In this document: piece after piece, positions 18,101 to 25,840 of the stretch
Layout: each line of letters opens with the position of its first letter
Position numbering within the stretch: the first letter of the stretch is position 1
NCBI GenBank assembly: GCA_964608495.1
Contig: CAZSOQ010000028.1
Span: 1 to 32,996 of the forward strand
Source: JAKORR01 sp964608495
GTDB lineage: Bacteria > Armatimonadota > Zipacnadia > Zipacnadales > FEN-943
Direction: 5' to 3'
Length of the DNA stretch: 32,996 nucleotides
Translations under genes and position numbers: made by a program
The notes under the pieces: generated by a model
Database searches by the model: none
What the model saw: the letters and a program-made list of their open reading frames with translations, nothing else
What the model was told of the DNA's origin: nothing

Positions 18101-20003
18101 GGGCGAGGGCTTGGCGATCCTCGATCCGGCCGGCCTCACCACCGCTGCGCTGCGGAAGGCCGGGGTCACGCCGAGGGCCCTGCAGGCCGGTGACGAGGTG
18201 CCTGCCGGCACCCGGGGGCTCATCATCGGGCGCGAGGCCCTGCGGGCCGACGAGCAGGAGCTGTGGCAGGACGCTCCCGACCAGGCCGGCGAGCAGGCCC
18301 TGCCGCCGGCCGAGGACCTCCAGCGCCCGGCCCTGGCCGCCCTGCCGGCTGCGGTAGCCGACTACGTGCGCAACGGCGGGCGCGTGCTCGTGTGCGAGCA
18401 GACGGAACGGGTGCTCAGCCGCAACCTGGGTTTCCGCACGGCCTTCCCGGGCGTCAGGCGCGTCTTCGTCCGCTGCCCCTGGCACCCGGTGCTGAAGGGC
18501 CTCAGTGACGACCTGCTCTCCCTCTGGCGTGGGTCCTCGACGCTCACCGTGGCGCAGACGCTCTCGGGTCCGCTGGGCGACCCGCAGGTGGACTGGCTCG
18601 GCTTCGGCGACTCGCGCGTGTGGAAGTGGGGCAATTACGGCCAGGTGGCCTCGGCCGTCATCGAGAAGCCCCACCGCGGCGACTTCCTCGCCCTCGCGGA
18701 CTGCGAGTTCGACCTGGACTACTCGCCGCTGCTGGAATACCGGCACCCGGGCGGCGGCTCGGTGCTGTTCTGCCAGCTCGACCTGTCCGAGCGCACCGAG
18801 GATGACCCGGCCGTTGCCCGCCTCTGGGGAAACCTGGTCGAGTGGCTGACCGCCAGGCCCGCCGAACCCATGCCGAAGGCCCGACGGGCCGCCTACCTGG
18901 GAGGGCCGCAAGGCCGGGCCCTTCTCGAGAGCCTGGGCGTGGGCTTCGATGCCGCGGCGGGGCCCGGGGGCCTCGACGCCGACGGCCTGCTCGTGGTGGG
19001 CGAGGGGGCCCGCGAGGCCCTGGCGTCGTCCCGGCAGGCGCTCGCGTCCGCCGTCCAGGCGGGGGCGATCGTCTTCTGTCTGCCCCAGCAGCCCGCCGAC
19101 CTGGAGGGCTGGCTGCCCGTGCCCGTCCGCCTCGAGCAGCGTGAGGTCACCCACACGCTGCCCGGGCGCGCGGACACGTGGCTGCTGCGTGGCCTGGGCC
19201 CGAGTGAGCTTCACTGGCGCGGCGCGATGGACCTGTGGGCTCTGGCGGACCTGCCCGAGGGCAGCGTGACCACGCCCAGGGGCGTCATCGGCGCGGTGCC
19301 CCACGGCCGCGGCTGGGTCGTGTTCTGCCAGGCGTCGCCCGCCCAGTTCGACGACGAGGCCAAGCCCTACCTGCGCCTCTCGCGTCAGAGATGCGCCCAG
19401 ATGCTCTCGCGGCTGCTGGCGAACTGCGGGGCCGGCTCCGACGTGCCCCTGCTGAGGAACCTGACCAGCCCCGGCGCTCTCGGGATCAACCTGGCGGGCG
19501 ACTGGCTCGTGCGGCCCGACCCGGACGGCGTGGGCGATGCTGAGCAGTGGTACGCGCCGGACCTCGACGACGGCGCCTGGCGCAAGCTGAGGACGCCGGG
19601 CTTCTGGGAAGAGGCCGGGGTGGGCATGGACGGCTACGACGGCGTGGCGTGGCTGCGGACCCACTTCACGGTGGACCGGCCCGTGCCGGAGAAGGGCCTG
19701 GAGCTGGTCCTGGGTGCGGTGGACGACGAGGACTGGACCTACCTCAACGGGCAGGCGCTGGGTCACCGCGGCCAGGACACCGATCCCGAGGACTACTGGT
19801 CGGTGGAGCGACGGTACCCCGTGCCGGCGGGTCTGCTGCGCCAGGGGGACAACGTGCTGGCCGTGAAGGTGCGGGACCTGCGTGGGGGAGGGGGAATAGG
19901 GAAGGGCCCGGTGCGCCTGTCGGAGGGGGAGCGCTGGCTCGAGAGCTTCTACGTTAACGCGCCCGTGGCGACCGACGACCCCTACCGGTACACGCGCTGG
20001 TAG
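15108..20003 (+). CDS. Giant GH2-like multidomain glycosidase-like protein
   Basis: The protein has 1631 residues with a short export signal ending near QPAPA. Order of domains by eye: a CBM-like jelly roll (about 25-185); a GH2 N-terminal sugar-binding domain with GRLCLNGSWRFH; a beta-sandwich; a GH2-type TIM barrel starting at FRELWIDGRDVYLNGRRFHI (about 480); a class-I amidotransferase-like alpha/beta region with VLVCEQTERVL (about 1000-1150); and a C-terminal second sugar-binding jelly roll (about 1460 onward) with YLNGQALG. The nucleophile position keeps Glu707 in FLVEFGMP. The acid/base strand, normally ending W-S-x-x-N-E, reads MYAMDHNW (about 606-612), so the usual Glu is absent and Asp609 may stand in. 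The ATG at 15108 has AAGGAGGAC upstream. It ends the operon with the lyase and amidohydrolase. Likely a beta-glycosidase relative on pectic or similar chains; substrate unknown. Confidence 0.75.
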   Translation: MTWAAMCLLVTLAQPAPADLDRELAATGSFEQPAQQGNRPDGWAWPGANAEWVEEGGNHWIRLRDSASAGQNIKLEPDWWKIHVSVRVKCTDVVLGTEGWYDARVAMMFADDTGERVGDWPNVLHWTGTFDWKDEGRDFTIPRGAKTLNLSCSIFSTTGVVEYDNLSVRLVALYPKPEDAAPPAPEDVLWSADRAWRQESPTRGRLCLNGSWRFHPGGDESAPPAAGTGWGWMRVPGSWAPGSGITPVGPDIWQVARSVSVADSVVAWYQRRADIPATWAGRRVFLAADNVVRFATVYVNGQEMGRIEWPEGRVDLTSAVTPGQSALISVLADARPVAPADWDAKTDQEKREAARGVGVRGLSGDVFLEAEPDGPRITDVLTMPSVRRRALGLRVTLADLPPGKYRLQAEARRDGKVARSWDGEAFDATAPAEGERTVSFPWADPVLWDVDRPETYDLVVRLRSADGKLLDEYTPVHFGFRELWIDGRDVYLNGRRFHIRAFDLQNPSSNGGMASEQACEWALRRFRDLGMNFVYLSTYDLDWGQIRYLDGVMEAADRLGFTISVCMPHAKEIVNSYQDPAKRAYWERMARWVARRAANHPSVIMYAMDHNWLGHAGDQNPRFLDASFPDDDPSLGQGSLKSRAAGRWAEEYVGQLDPTRPVYHHQSGSFGRWITLNCYLNWVPIQERMDWLSTSYHQGRKPIFLVEFGMPHQASFQRHRGGPFIWTNNVHAEPLNVEYAAMLFGDDAYDLGEANLAQYEPLARLYERKGTSFHFSEAFATYWSQHIEKDFLDVKAEYTRFTWPAFRTWQIAAVAPWDWSDMGRPRAGLVELSHDVTDLQQPGFRPDFVQCSDWFHRPPGDPNDYTVLGRTLRDRNQDLLAYLGGKPEKFTSRDHIFAAGERARKQLIFVNDTPDAQVFAYRWTASVDGREVGGDSGQARVTAGEVTKVAIAVALPAVKADAKGKLSLVATVGKQRGPHLEDSLEFDVLAPAGAPVGGGEGLAILDPAGLTTAALRKAGVTPRALQAGDEVPAGTRGLIIGREALRADEQELWQDAPDQAGEQALPPAEDLQRPALAALPAAVADYVRNGGRVLVCEQTERVLSRNLGFRTAFPGVRRVFVRCPWHPVLKGLSDDLLSLWRGSSTLTVAQTLSGPLGDPQVDWLGFGDSRVWKWGNYGQVASAVIEKPHRGDFLALADCEFDLDYSPLLEYRHPGGGSVLFCQLDLSERTEDDPAVARLWGNLVEWLTARPAEPMPKARRAAYLGGPQGRALLESLGVGFDAAAGPGGLDADGLLVVGEGAREALASSRQALASAVQAGAIVFCLPQQPADLEGWLPVPVRLEQREVTHTLPGRADTWLLRGLGPSELHWRGAMDLWALADLPEGSVTTPRGVIGAVPHGRGWVVFCQASPAQFDDEAKPYLRLSRQRCAQMLSRLLANCGAGSDVPLLRNLTSPGALGINLAGDWLVRPDPDGVGDAEQWYAPDLDDGAWRKLRTPGFWEEAGVGMDGYDGVAWLRTHFTVDRPVPEKGLELVLGAVDDEDWTYLNGQALGHRGQDTDPEDYWSVERRYPVPAGLLRQGDNVLAVKVRDLRGGGGIGKGPVRLSEGERWLESFYVNAPVATDDPYRYTRW

Positions 20004-20072
20004 GCCGCGAGAGCCTGCGGTATGTGGGTTTGGGCGGCGCCGTGGCGGGGCATAATCTTTTTGCCCAACTAC

Positions 20073-20101
20073 TTGACACGCCTCAGGGCTGTTGATACAT
20101 T
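20073..20101 (+). promoter_or_regulatory. Sigma-70-type promoter of the guaA operon
   Basis: A perfect -35 box TTGACA (20073-20078) and a -10 box TACATT (20096-20101) are spaced 17 bp apart. The predicted transcript start is near 20108, leaving a leader of about 160 nt before the guaA ATG. This is the most convincing -35 match in the window. Confidence 0.7.
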
Positions 20102-20131
20102 GCCTTCGAGCGGGCTGGTACCGCTGAGGCG
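20079..20131. promoter_or_regulatory. Inverted repeat flanking the -10 box, candidate operator
   Basis: CGCCTCAG (20079-20086) and CTGAGGCG (20124-20131) are exact reverse complements 45 bp apart centre to centre. One half lies in the promoter spacer and one in the transcribed leader. It may be a two-site operator for a regulator of purine synthesis; chance cannot be excluded. Confidence 0.35.
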
Positions 20132-20269
20132 TTGCAAGACCCACCTTCCGATTTCCCACGCTTGAGCAGCGTTCCGGCATGTTGTGACAAGGCGGGCCAG
20201 GAGGGGAAAGACAAGCACCTGGGTACGGGGCCGGCGGTTCTCCTCCAAATCCGGGCGTCTTACCCAAAG

Positions 20270-21823
20270 ATGGGACAGGCAGCTACCGACGACAAGGTTC
20301 TCATTCTCGACTTCGGGGCGCAGTACGTACAGCTTATCGCCCGCAGGGTTCGCGAACAGCGCGTGTATGCCGAGATCAGACCCCACAACGCCCCCGTCGA
20401 GGCTCTGCTGGCCGAAAGCCCCAGGGGGATCATCCTTTCCGGCGGCCCCGCCAGCGTCTACGGCGACGGGGCCCCGAAGGTGTCTCGCGAGCTCTTCGAC
20501 AGCGGCATACCTGTCCTGGGCATCTGCTACGGGCATCAGCTTATGGCCCACGTCCTCGGCGGATCCGTCGAGCCGGGCCTTCAGCGCGAGTACGGCCATA
20601 CGGAGGTCGTGGTGGACGAGACGGACCTGCTGCTACGCGGCCTTCCCGACCGCCTCGAGACGTGGATGAGCCACGGCGACCGGGTCGTGGAGCCGCCGCC
20701 GGGCTTCGTGACCCTGGCCCACACGCCCGATACGCCCGTCGCGGCCATGGCCGACGTCGAGCGCAAGCTCTTCGGCGTCCAGTTCCACCCGGAGGTGCAG
20801 CACACGCCGCGAGGCAGCGAGATCCTCCGCAACTTCCTGTTCGAGGCCTGCGGCTGCGCGGGGAGCTGGCGGCCCGGCAACTTCATCGAGGAGGCCATCG
20901 CCGGGCTGCGCGAGCGGATCGGCGACGCGCGGGTCCTCTGCGCCCTGTCCGGCGGCGTGGACTCGTCGGTGGTGGCGGTGCTGCTCCACCGCGCGGTGGG
21001 CGATCAGGTCACGGCCATGTTCGTGGACCACGGCCTGATGCGCAAGAACGAGGCGGTGCAGGTGCGTGAGAGCATGTCCAGGCTCCTCCGCGGGTCCTTC
21101 GTGGCCGTCCAGGCCCAGGAGGAGTTCCTGGAGCGCCTGCGCGGCGTTCTCGACCCCGAGGAGAAGCGGCACATCATCGGCGACACCTTCATCCGCGTCT
21201 TCGAGCGCGAGGCGGCGAAACTGGGCGAGTTCCGGTTCATCGCTCACGGCACGATCTACCCCGACGTCATCGAGAGCGGCGGGGGGGGCGCGGGCAGCTC
21301 CGACAGGATCAAGTCGCACCACAACGTGGCCGGCCTGCCGGAGGACATGGCGCTGGAGAATCTGGAGCCGTTGCGGCAGCTCTTCAAGGACGAGGTGCGC
21401 GAGGTGGGCCGAGAGCTCGGCGTGCCCGAGGAGATCCTGGGGCGTCAGCCCTTCCCGGGACCGGGCCTGGCCGTGCGCATCGTCGGCGAGGTGACCGCTG
21501 AGCGCGTGGCGACGGTGCGCGAGGCCGATGCCGTGGTGCGCGAGGAGCTGCGCCTGGCCGGCCTCGAGGGCCGGATAGCCCAGAGCTTCGCCCTGCTGCT
21601 GGCTGTGCAGTCGGTCGGCGTCATGGGGGACGGGCGGACCTACGCCTACCCCATCGTCCTGCGCGCCGTGGTCACGGACGACTTCATGACCGCGGACTGG
21701 GCGCGGATACCGTACGAGGTGCTGGCGCGGATCGCGAGCCGGGTCGTCAACGAGGTGCCCGGCGTGAACCGCGTCGTGTATGACATCACCTCCAAGCCGC
21801 CGGCCACGATCGAGTGGGAGTGA
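20270..21823 (+). CDS. guaA: GMP synthase (glutamine-hydrolysing)
   Basis: This 517-residue enzyme amidates XMP to GMP using glutamine and ATP in the cytosol. The class-I amidotransferase domain has the triad Cys86 in GICYGHQ and His173/Glu175 in VQFHPEV. The ATP pyrophosphatase domain has the PP-loop ALSGGVDSS (about 225-233), and the C-terminal dimerisation domain ends in ITSKPPATIEWE, the family hallmark. Length matches the family. The ATG at 20270 begins directly before the first strand (KVLILDFGAQY). Its ribosome site is weak, and an upstream in-frame TTG at 20132 would add 46 unrelated residues. It opens an operon with hpt four bases downstream and rho after that, so purine synthesis and salvage share a transcript. 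The 160-nt leader and flanking palindrome suggest transcriptional control, which is inferred. Confidence 0.97.
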   Translation: MGQAATDDKVLILDFGAQYVQLIARRVREQRVYAEIRPHNAPVEALLAESPRGIILSGGPASVYGDGAPKVSRELFDSGIPVLGICYGHQLMAHVLGGSVEPGLQREYGHTEVVVDETDLLLRGLPDRLETWMSHGDRVVEPPPGFVTLAHTPDTPVAAMADVERKLFGVQFHPEVQHTPRGSEILRNFLFEACGCAGSWRPGNFIEEAIAGLRERIGDARVLCALSGGVDSSVVAVLLHRAVGDQVTAMFVDHGLMRKNEAVQVRESMSRLLRGSFVAVQAQEEFLERLRGVLDPEEKRHIIGDTFIRVFEREAAKLGEFRFIAHGTIYPDVIESGGGGAGSSDRIKSHHNVAGLPEDMALENLEPLRQLFKDEVREVGRELGVPEEILGRQPFPGPGLAVRIVGEVTAERVATVREADAVVREELRLAGLEGRIAQSFALLLAVQSVGVMGDGRTYAYPIVLRAVVTDDFMTADWARIPYEVLARIASRVVNEVPGVNRVVYDITSKPPATIEWE

Positions 21824-21827
21824 GACG

Positions 21828-22403
21828 ATGGGCCGCCAGGGCTCCCGGAACGACACCTCCTGGGCCGCGGACGTGGCCGAGGTCCTGTTAACCGAGGAGC
21901 AAGTGCAGAGCAGAGTCGCGGAGCTGGCAGCCGAGTTGCACGAGGATTACTGCGGACGGGAAGTGCTGATGGTCGGCGTGCTCACTGGTGCCGTCGTCTT
22001 CCTCTCGGACCTGATTCGGTACCTGCGCATGCCTTTGTGCATTGACTTCGTCCACCTTCGGTCCTATTGGGACGGCACGGTGAGCTCGGGCAAGATCGAA
22101 GTAGTGAAGGACCTGAGCTGTCCTCCGCGGGGCAGAGACATTCTTATCATCGAGGACATAGTGGACACGGGCCGAACGCTGGCCAATCTGGTGCAAACGC
22201 TGAGGGAGCGCGGCGCCGCATCAGTGCGCGTGTGCGCTCTGCTCAACAAGCCGAGCCGCAGGGCTGTGGAGATCCCACTGGACTACGTGGGCTTCGACAT
22301 CCCCGACGTCTTTGTCGTTGGCTACGGCCTTGATTTCGCCGGGCAGTACCGCAACCTGCCTTGTGTGGCCGTCCTGCGGCCGGAAGCTTACATAAGGGCT
22401 TAG
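21828..22403 (+). CDS. hpt: Hypoxanthine phosphoribosyltransferase
   Basis: This 191-residue purine salvage enzyme joins hypoxanthine or guanine to PRPP to give IMP or GMP. Evidence includes the PRPP-binding loop IIEDIVDTGRTL, the earlier VGVLTGAVVFLSDL segment, and DYVGFDIPDVFVVGYGLD near the C-terminus, all family hallmarks. Length is normal. The ATG at 21828 follows the guaA stop by four bases; GGGAG lies inside the end of guaA. A start at 21780 would lie within guaA and is rejected. Together with guaA it lets the cell feed both new and recycled purines to GMP. The gap of 20 nt to rho suggests all three are co-transcribed. Confidence 0.95.
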   Translation: MGRQGSRNDTSWAADVAEVLLTEEQVQSRVAELAAELHEDYCGREVLMVGVLTGAVVFLSDLIRYLRMPLCIDFVHLRSYWDGTVSSGKIEVVKDLSCPPRGRDILIIEDIVDTGRTLANLVQTLRERGAASVRVCALLNKPSRRAVEIPLDYVGFDIPDVFVVGYGLDFAGQYRNLPCVAVLRPEAYIRA

Positions 22404-22423
22404 CTCTGGGAAGTGAATAGCGA

Positions 22424-23698
22424 ATGATGCACGATCTGGAACAGTTGGAGCAGATGACGGTAGACGACCTGCGTCGGGTGGCGGCCGAAATCGGCGTGTC
22501 CGCGTACTCGACCCTCCGCAAGCACGACCTGTGCATGCGTATCCTTGCCCGTCAGAGCGAGAAGAACGGGCATGTGTACCGCATAGGCCTCCTGGAGGTC
22601 CTGGCGGACGGGCGCGGGTTCATGCACGTGGACGGCTACACGCCCAACCCGACCCTGGACGTCTACGTCGCCGACACGCAGGTCCGGCGATTCGACCTGC
22701 GGACGGGGGACATCATTGGCGGCCCCGTGCGTCCGCCCAAGGACAACAGCGCGGAGCGGTTCTGGTCTCTGTTGCGCGTGCAGACGGTGAACGGCAGGTC
22801 GCCGGAGAAGGCTCGTCAGCGCCCGAAGTTCGAGGACCTTACGCCCATCTACCCCAACCAGCGCCTGGGGCTGGCGACGGACAACCCGGCCAACATCACT
22901 GGCCGCCTGCTGGACCTGATCACGCCCCTGGGCAGGGGCCAGCGTGGGCTGATCATCTCGCCGCCCAAGGCGGGCAAGACGACGATGCTCAAGCACATCG
23001 CCAACTGCGTCACGGCGAACTACGACGATGTGCGGATCATGGTTCTGCTGATAGACGAGCGCCCCGAGGAAGTCACGGACATCCAGCGCTCGGTGGACGG
23101 CGAGGTAGTGGCCTCGACCTTCGACCGCACGCCCGAGAACCACATGCGCGTGGCCGAGCTGTGTCTCGCCCGAGCCAAGCGCCTGGTGGAACACGGCGAG
23201 GACGTGGTGATCCTTCTCGACAGCCTGACCAGGCACGGCCGGGCCAGCAACCTCACCGTCGAGCCCAGTGGGCGGACGATGACGGGCGGTCTGGACCCCT
23301 CGGCCCTGTACCGGCCCAAGCGGTTCTTCGGAGCCGCCCGCAACCTGGAGGAAGGCGGGAGCCTGACGATCCTCGCGACGATCCTCGTGGACACGGGCAG
23401 CCGGATGGACGAGATGATCTACGAGGAGTTCAAGGCCACCGGCAACATGGACCTGGTGCTGTCACGAGAGCTGGCGGAGCGCGGCGTCTTCCCGGCGGTG
23501 GACATCAGCCGCTCGAGCACGCGACACCAGGAGCTGCTGTTCACCGACGAAGAGATGCAGGGCGTGTGGCAGTTGCGCCGCGCCACGGCGGCCATGGAGA
23601 CGGTGGACGCGGCCGAGACGTTGCTGGCGGGGCTGCGCAAGACGAAGGACAACTCCGAGTTCCTGCAGATGGCGCAGAAGGCCTTCAGGCAGGCTTAG
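22424..23698 (+). CDS. rho: Transcription termination factor Rho
   Basis: The protein has 424 residues. The N-terminal helix bundle (MTVDDLRRVAAEIGV) is followed by the RNA-binding cold-shock-like domain (about 55-120, with DGRGFMHVDGY and RRFDLRTGD). The ATPase domain has Walker A SPPKAGKTT (179-187), the catalytic LIDERPEEV (209-217), Walker B VVILLD (261-266) and RPKRFFGAARNLEEGGSLT (298-316). It has no long N-terminal insertion. The loop after Walker B reads DSLTRHGRASN, where most Rho proteins have DSITRLARAYN; the secondary RNA-contact region is therefore altered, while ATP motifs are intact. The ATG at 22424 is followed at once by a second ATG; GGGAAG lies about 10 bases upstream. It is the last gene of the guaA-hpt-rho operon and meets prmA end to end. 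Confidence 0.96.
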   Translation: MMHDLEQLEQMTVDDLRRVAAEIGVSAYSTLRKHDLCMRILARQSEKNGHVYRIGLLEVLADGRGFMHVDGYTPNPTLDVYVADTQVRRFDLRTGDIIGGPVRPPKDNSAERFWSLLRVQTVNGRSPEKARQRPKFEDLTPIYPNQRLGLATDNPANITGRLLDLITPLGRGQRGLIISPPKAGKTTMLKHIANCVTANYDDVRIMVLLIDERPEEVTDIQRSVDGEVVASTFDRTPENHMRVAELCLARAKRLVEHGEDVVILLDSLTRHGRASNLTVEPSGRTMTGGLDPSALYRPKRFFGAARNLEEGGSLTILATILVDTGSRMDEMIYEEFKATGNMDLVLSRELAERGVFPAVDISRSSTRHQELLFTDEEMQGVWQLRRATAAMETVDAAETLLAGLRKTKDNSEFLQMAQKAFRQA

Positions 23699-23717
23699 GG
23701 ACCGATCGGCTCCCGGC

Positions 23718-23734
23718 GGCCCATGCGGTGGGCC
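23718..23734. terminator. Hairpin between converging rho and prmA genes
   Basis: GGCCCA and TGGGCC pair over 6 bp with loop TGCGG, and partial pairing of the flanks extends the stem. It lies between two stops 62 nt apart, where a bidirectional terminator is expected. There is no T-run on either strand. Confidence 0.4.
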
Positions 23735-23760
23735 CCGCCCCGACGAGCGGCGACCCCATC

Positions 23761-24660
23761 TCAGACGGGGGCCCTGGCGCGCGTGGGCCCCAGGGCCGCA
23801 AGGCAGACCCACTCAGCCTCGGCGAACCGCCGCGTCAGCGAGAAGCCCGCATCCTGCAGGGCCTGCGCCACCTCGTCCTCCGCCTCCTCCGTGAAGCCGC
23901 TGAGGATCAGGTATCCGCCGGGCCTGAGGTGCGCGGCCGCGGCCCGGGCGAGCTCCCTGTCGGCGTGGGGGGAGATGTTTGCCACGACCCCGTCCAGCCC
24001 CGTCGGCACGCCCGCCAGGTACTCGCCGCAGGTCACGGCCACCGCGTCCCGCACGCCGTTGAGGCGGCAGTTGGCGACGGCCGCGCGCACGGCGATGGGG
24101 TCGCTGTCCACCGCGTGGACCCGCATGGCGCCGAGGAGGGCCGCGGCGATCGCCAGGATACCCGTCCCCGTACCTACATCCGCCAGGGCGTGGCCTGGCT
24201 GGACGAACTGCTGCAGGGCCTCGAGGGCCAGTCGGGTGCTGGAGTGCCCGCCCGTGCCGAAAGCCATCTCCGGGTCCAGCTCGACCACTACCCAGTCGGG
24301 CTCAAGGTCCGGCGGCTCGGCCCAGGTAGGCTTCACCACCACGCGCCCGACGCGGAGGGTCCTGTACTCGCGCTTCCAGGCCTCCGACCAATCCTCGGAG
24401 GGGACGATCGTGGCTGCCGGGCCCTGGAGGGACGCCTTCGGCAGGGCCTCGCGGATCTCGCCCAGACGCTGGGAAAGGCGCCCGACGGTGGCCGACCAGG
24501 CCGCGTCCGCGGGGATGTAAGCCCCCACGATGACCCGATCGCCCGCTTCCTGCTCGACCGTGCCGCGCCGCCCGCTCAGGTCCAGCAGGGCTTCGCGCAC
24601 CGCGTCGGCGGCGTCGGGCGAGCACCGCACCGTCACCAACAGCCAGTCCGTGGTGTCCAT
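23761..24660 (-). CDS. prmA: Ribosomal protein L11 methyltransferase
   Basis: This 299-residue S-adenosylmethionine-dependent methyltransferase modifies ribosomal protein L11. Visible marks are the DPEMAFGTGGHSSTRLALEAL block, the SAM-binding glycine motif ADVGTGTGILAIAAALLGA, the acidic VHAVDSDP at the second strand, and VVANISPHADREL at the catalytic Asn position (usually NILA). The N-terminal small domain (WLLVTVRCSP onward) matches the substrate-recognition domain of the family. The ATG at 24660 gives the right start, although no clear ribosome site is seen; the GTG at 24705 would add a proline-rich run. It is the last gene of the minus-strand rpoZ-dnaJ-prmA operon, 60 nt after dnaJ. dnaJ next to prmA is a common pairing in bacteria, which supports the call. 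Confidence 0.93.
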   Translation of the reverse strand: MDTTDWLLVTVRCSPDAADAVREALLDLSGRRGTVEQEAGDRVIVGAYIPADAAWSATVGRLSQRLGEIREALPKASLQGPAATIVPSEDWSEAWKREYRTLRVGRVVVKPTWAEPPDLEPDWVVVELDPEMAFGTGGHSSTRLALEALQQFVQPGHALADVGTGTGILAIAAALLGAMRVHAVDSDPIAVRAAVANCRLNGVRDAVAVTCGEYLAGVPTGLDGVVANISPHADRELARAAAAHLRPGGYLILSGFTEEAEDEVAQALQDAGFSLTRRFAEAEWVCLAALGPTRARAPV

Positions 24661-24720
24661 GGGTAGCGGTCTGGGGGCATGTGGGCGGGTCGGAGGGCCT
24701 GTCACCGGCCCTGGGGCGCG

Positions 24721-25788
24721 CTATTGCCGGTCCGCCCAGAGCCTGTCCAGCTCTTCGAGCAGCTCTCTCTCCCGTCGTGTCTTGGGCTGTGAGACAGCTA
24801 TTCTTACGAAGAAGCGAGCATTGCCCCGGCCACGCCCCTTCCTCGGCAGGCCGCGGCCTCGCACCGTCACCTCGTCGCCGTGCTGCACGCCGGGACGCAC
24901 CTTGATGTCTATCGAACCGTCGAGTCCGTCCACGGTGAGATCGGCGCCCAGTGCCGCCTGCGCGGGATTGAGGGGAAGGGCGGCGCAGATATCGGCACCG
25001 TGCCTCTCGAACCGCGGATGAGGCTGAAGCGCCACGACGACGTGCAGGTCTCCCGGCACGCCCCCTCCGGGCGGGTAGTCGCCCTGGCCCTGCACGATTC
25101 TGCCGGCCCCGTCCTCGACCCCGGGCGGCAGGTCCACCTCGAGCACCTGGTCTTCCTGCTGGACGCCCTGGCCGCGGCAGTCCTGGCACGGCCTTGGTAT
25201 CACGTATCCCTTGCCGGCGCAGTGGTGGCAGGGGGCGGTCGTTGCGACCTGGGCGAAGAAGGTGTTGGTGACCCGCTGCACGTATCCCGAGCCGCGGCAC
25301 GTGGCGCAGGGCTGAGGGCTGGTGCCCGGGGCGCAGCCGCTGCCCCGGCAGGTGCGGCAGAGCCCCAGGCGACGGTAGCTGACCTGGCGGAGAGTGCCCT
25401 CGAGCACCTCTTCGAGGCTGACAGTGACCGTGACCTGCAGGTCACGGCCCCGCGCGCGGCCCCTGCGGGAGGCGCGGGTCCCGGCTCTCGGACCGAAGCC
25501 GAACATCGAGTCCACGAGGTCGAAGAAGTCCATGAAGGCTTCGTCGGGGGAGGCCATGACCGGGCCGTCAACGCGCCCCGTGTGGTCGTAGCGGGAGCGA
25601 AGCTGGGGGTCGGAGAGCACACGGTAGGCCTGCGTGAGCTGCTTGAACTGCTCCTCGGCGTCGGGGTCGTCCTGCACCACGTCGGGGTGACAGCGACGCG
25701 CCCGCTCCCGGTAGGCGCGCTTGATCTCTTCCGGCGACGCGTCTCGGCCGACGCCGAGCACCGCGTAGTAGTCAGGGACTTCGGCCAT
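24721..25788 (-). CDS. dnaJ: Chaperone protein DnaJ, type I
   Basis: This 355-residue co-chaperone activates DnaK. The J-domain is complete (DYYAVLGV at residue 6, the essential HPD in RRCHPDVV, then YRVLSDPQLRSRYD). A short Gly/Arg linker follows. The zinc domain has all four CxxCxGxG repeats: CRTCRGSG, CATCRGSG, CHHCAGKG and CQDCRGQG. The two C-terminal substrate-binding barrels follow, with VDLPPGVEDGAGRIVQGQG and the closing LLEELDRLW. The linker is poorer in Phe than in E. coli DnaJ. The ATG at 25788 starts the J-domain; the frame continues upstream only as an arginine-rich shadow of rpoZ. It lies 52 nt after rpoZ in the same direction. Heat-shock elements such as a CIRCE palindrome are not visible, so it may be expressed from the rpoZ promoter. 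Confidence 0.96.
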   Translation of the reverse strand: MAEVPDYYAVLGVGRDASPEEIKRAYRERARRCHPDVVQDDPDAEEQFKQLTQAYRVLSDPQLRSRYDHTGRVDGPVMASPDEAFMDFFDLVDSMFGFGPRAGTRASRRGRARGRDLQVTVTVSLEEVLEGTLRQVSYRRLGLCRTCRGSGCAPGTSPQPCATCRGSGYVQRVTNTFFAQVATTAPCHHCAGKGYVIPRPCQDCRGQGVQQEDQVLEVDLPPGVEDGAGRIVQGQGDYPPGGGVPGDLHVVVALQPHPRFERHGADICAALPLNPAQAALGADLTVDGLDGSIDIKVRPGVQHGDEVTVRGRGLPRKGRGRGNARFFVRIAVSQPKTRRERELLEELDRLWADRQ

Positions 25789-25840
25789 GGCAGACGCCTG
25801 TCCGCCCAGGGGGCCCGTGCCGGCCGGCGCGTGGCCCGGG

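Noticed and set aside
14853..20267. An antisense frame open for about 1800 codons opposite the GH2-like gene
   Set aside because: It mirrors strong third-position GC bias of the real gene, has no recognisable domains, and is very rich in Arg, Ala, Gly and Val with no ribosome site.
20132..20269. TTG start that would lengthen GMP synthase by 46 residues
   Set aside because: The added residues do not resemble the family, and the ATG at 20270 gives the normal N-terminus.
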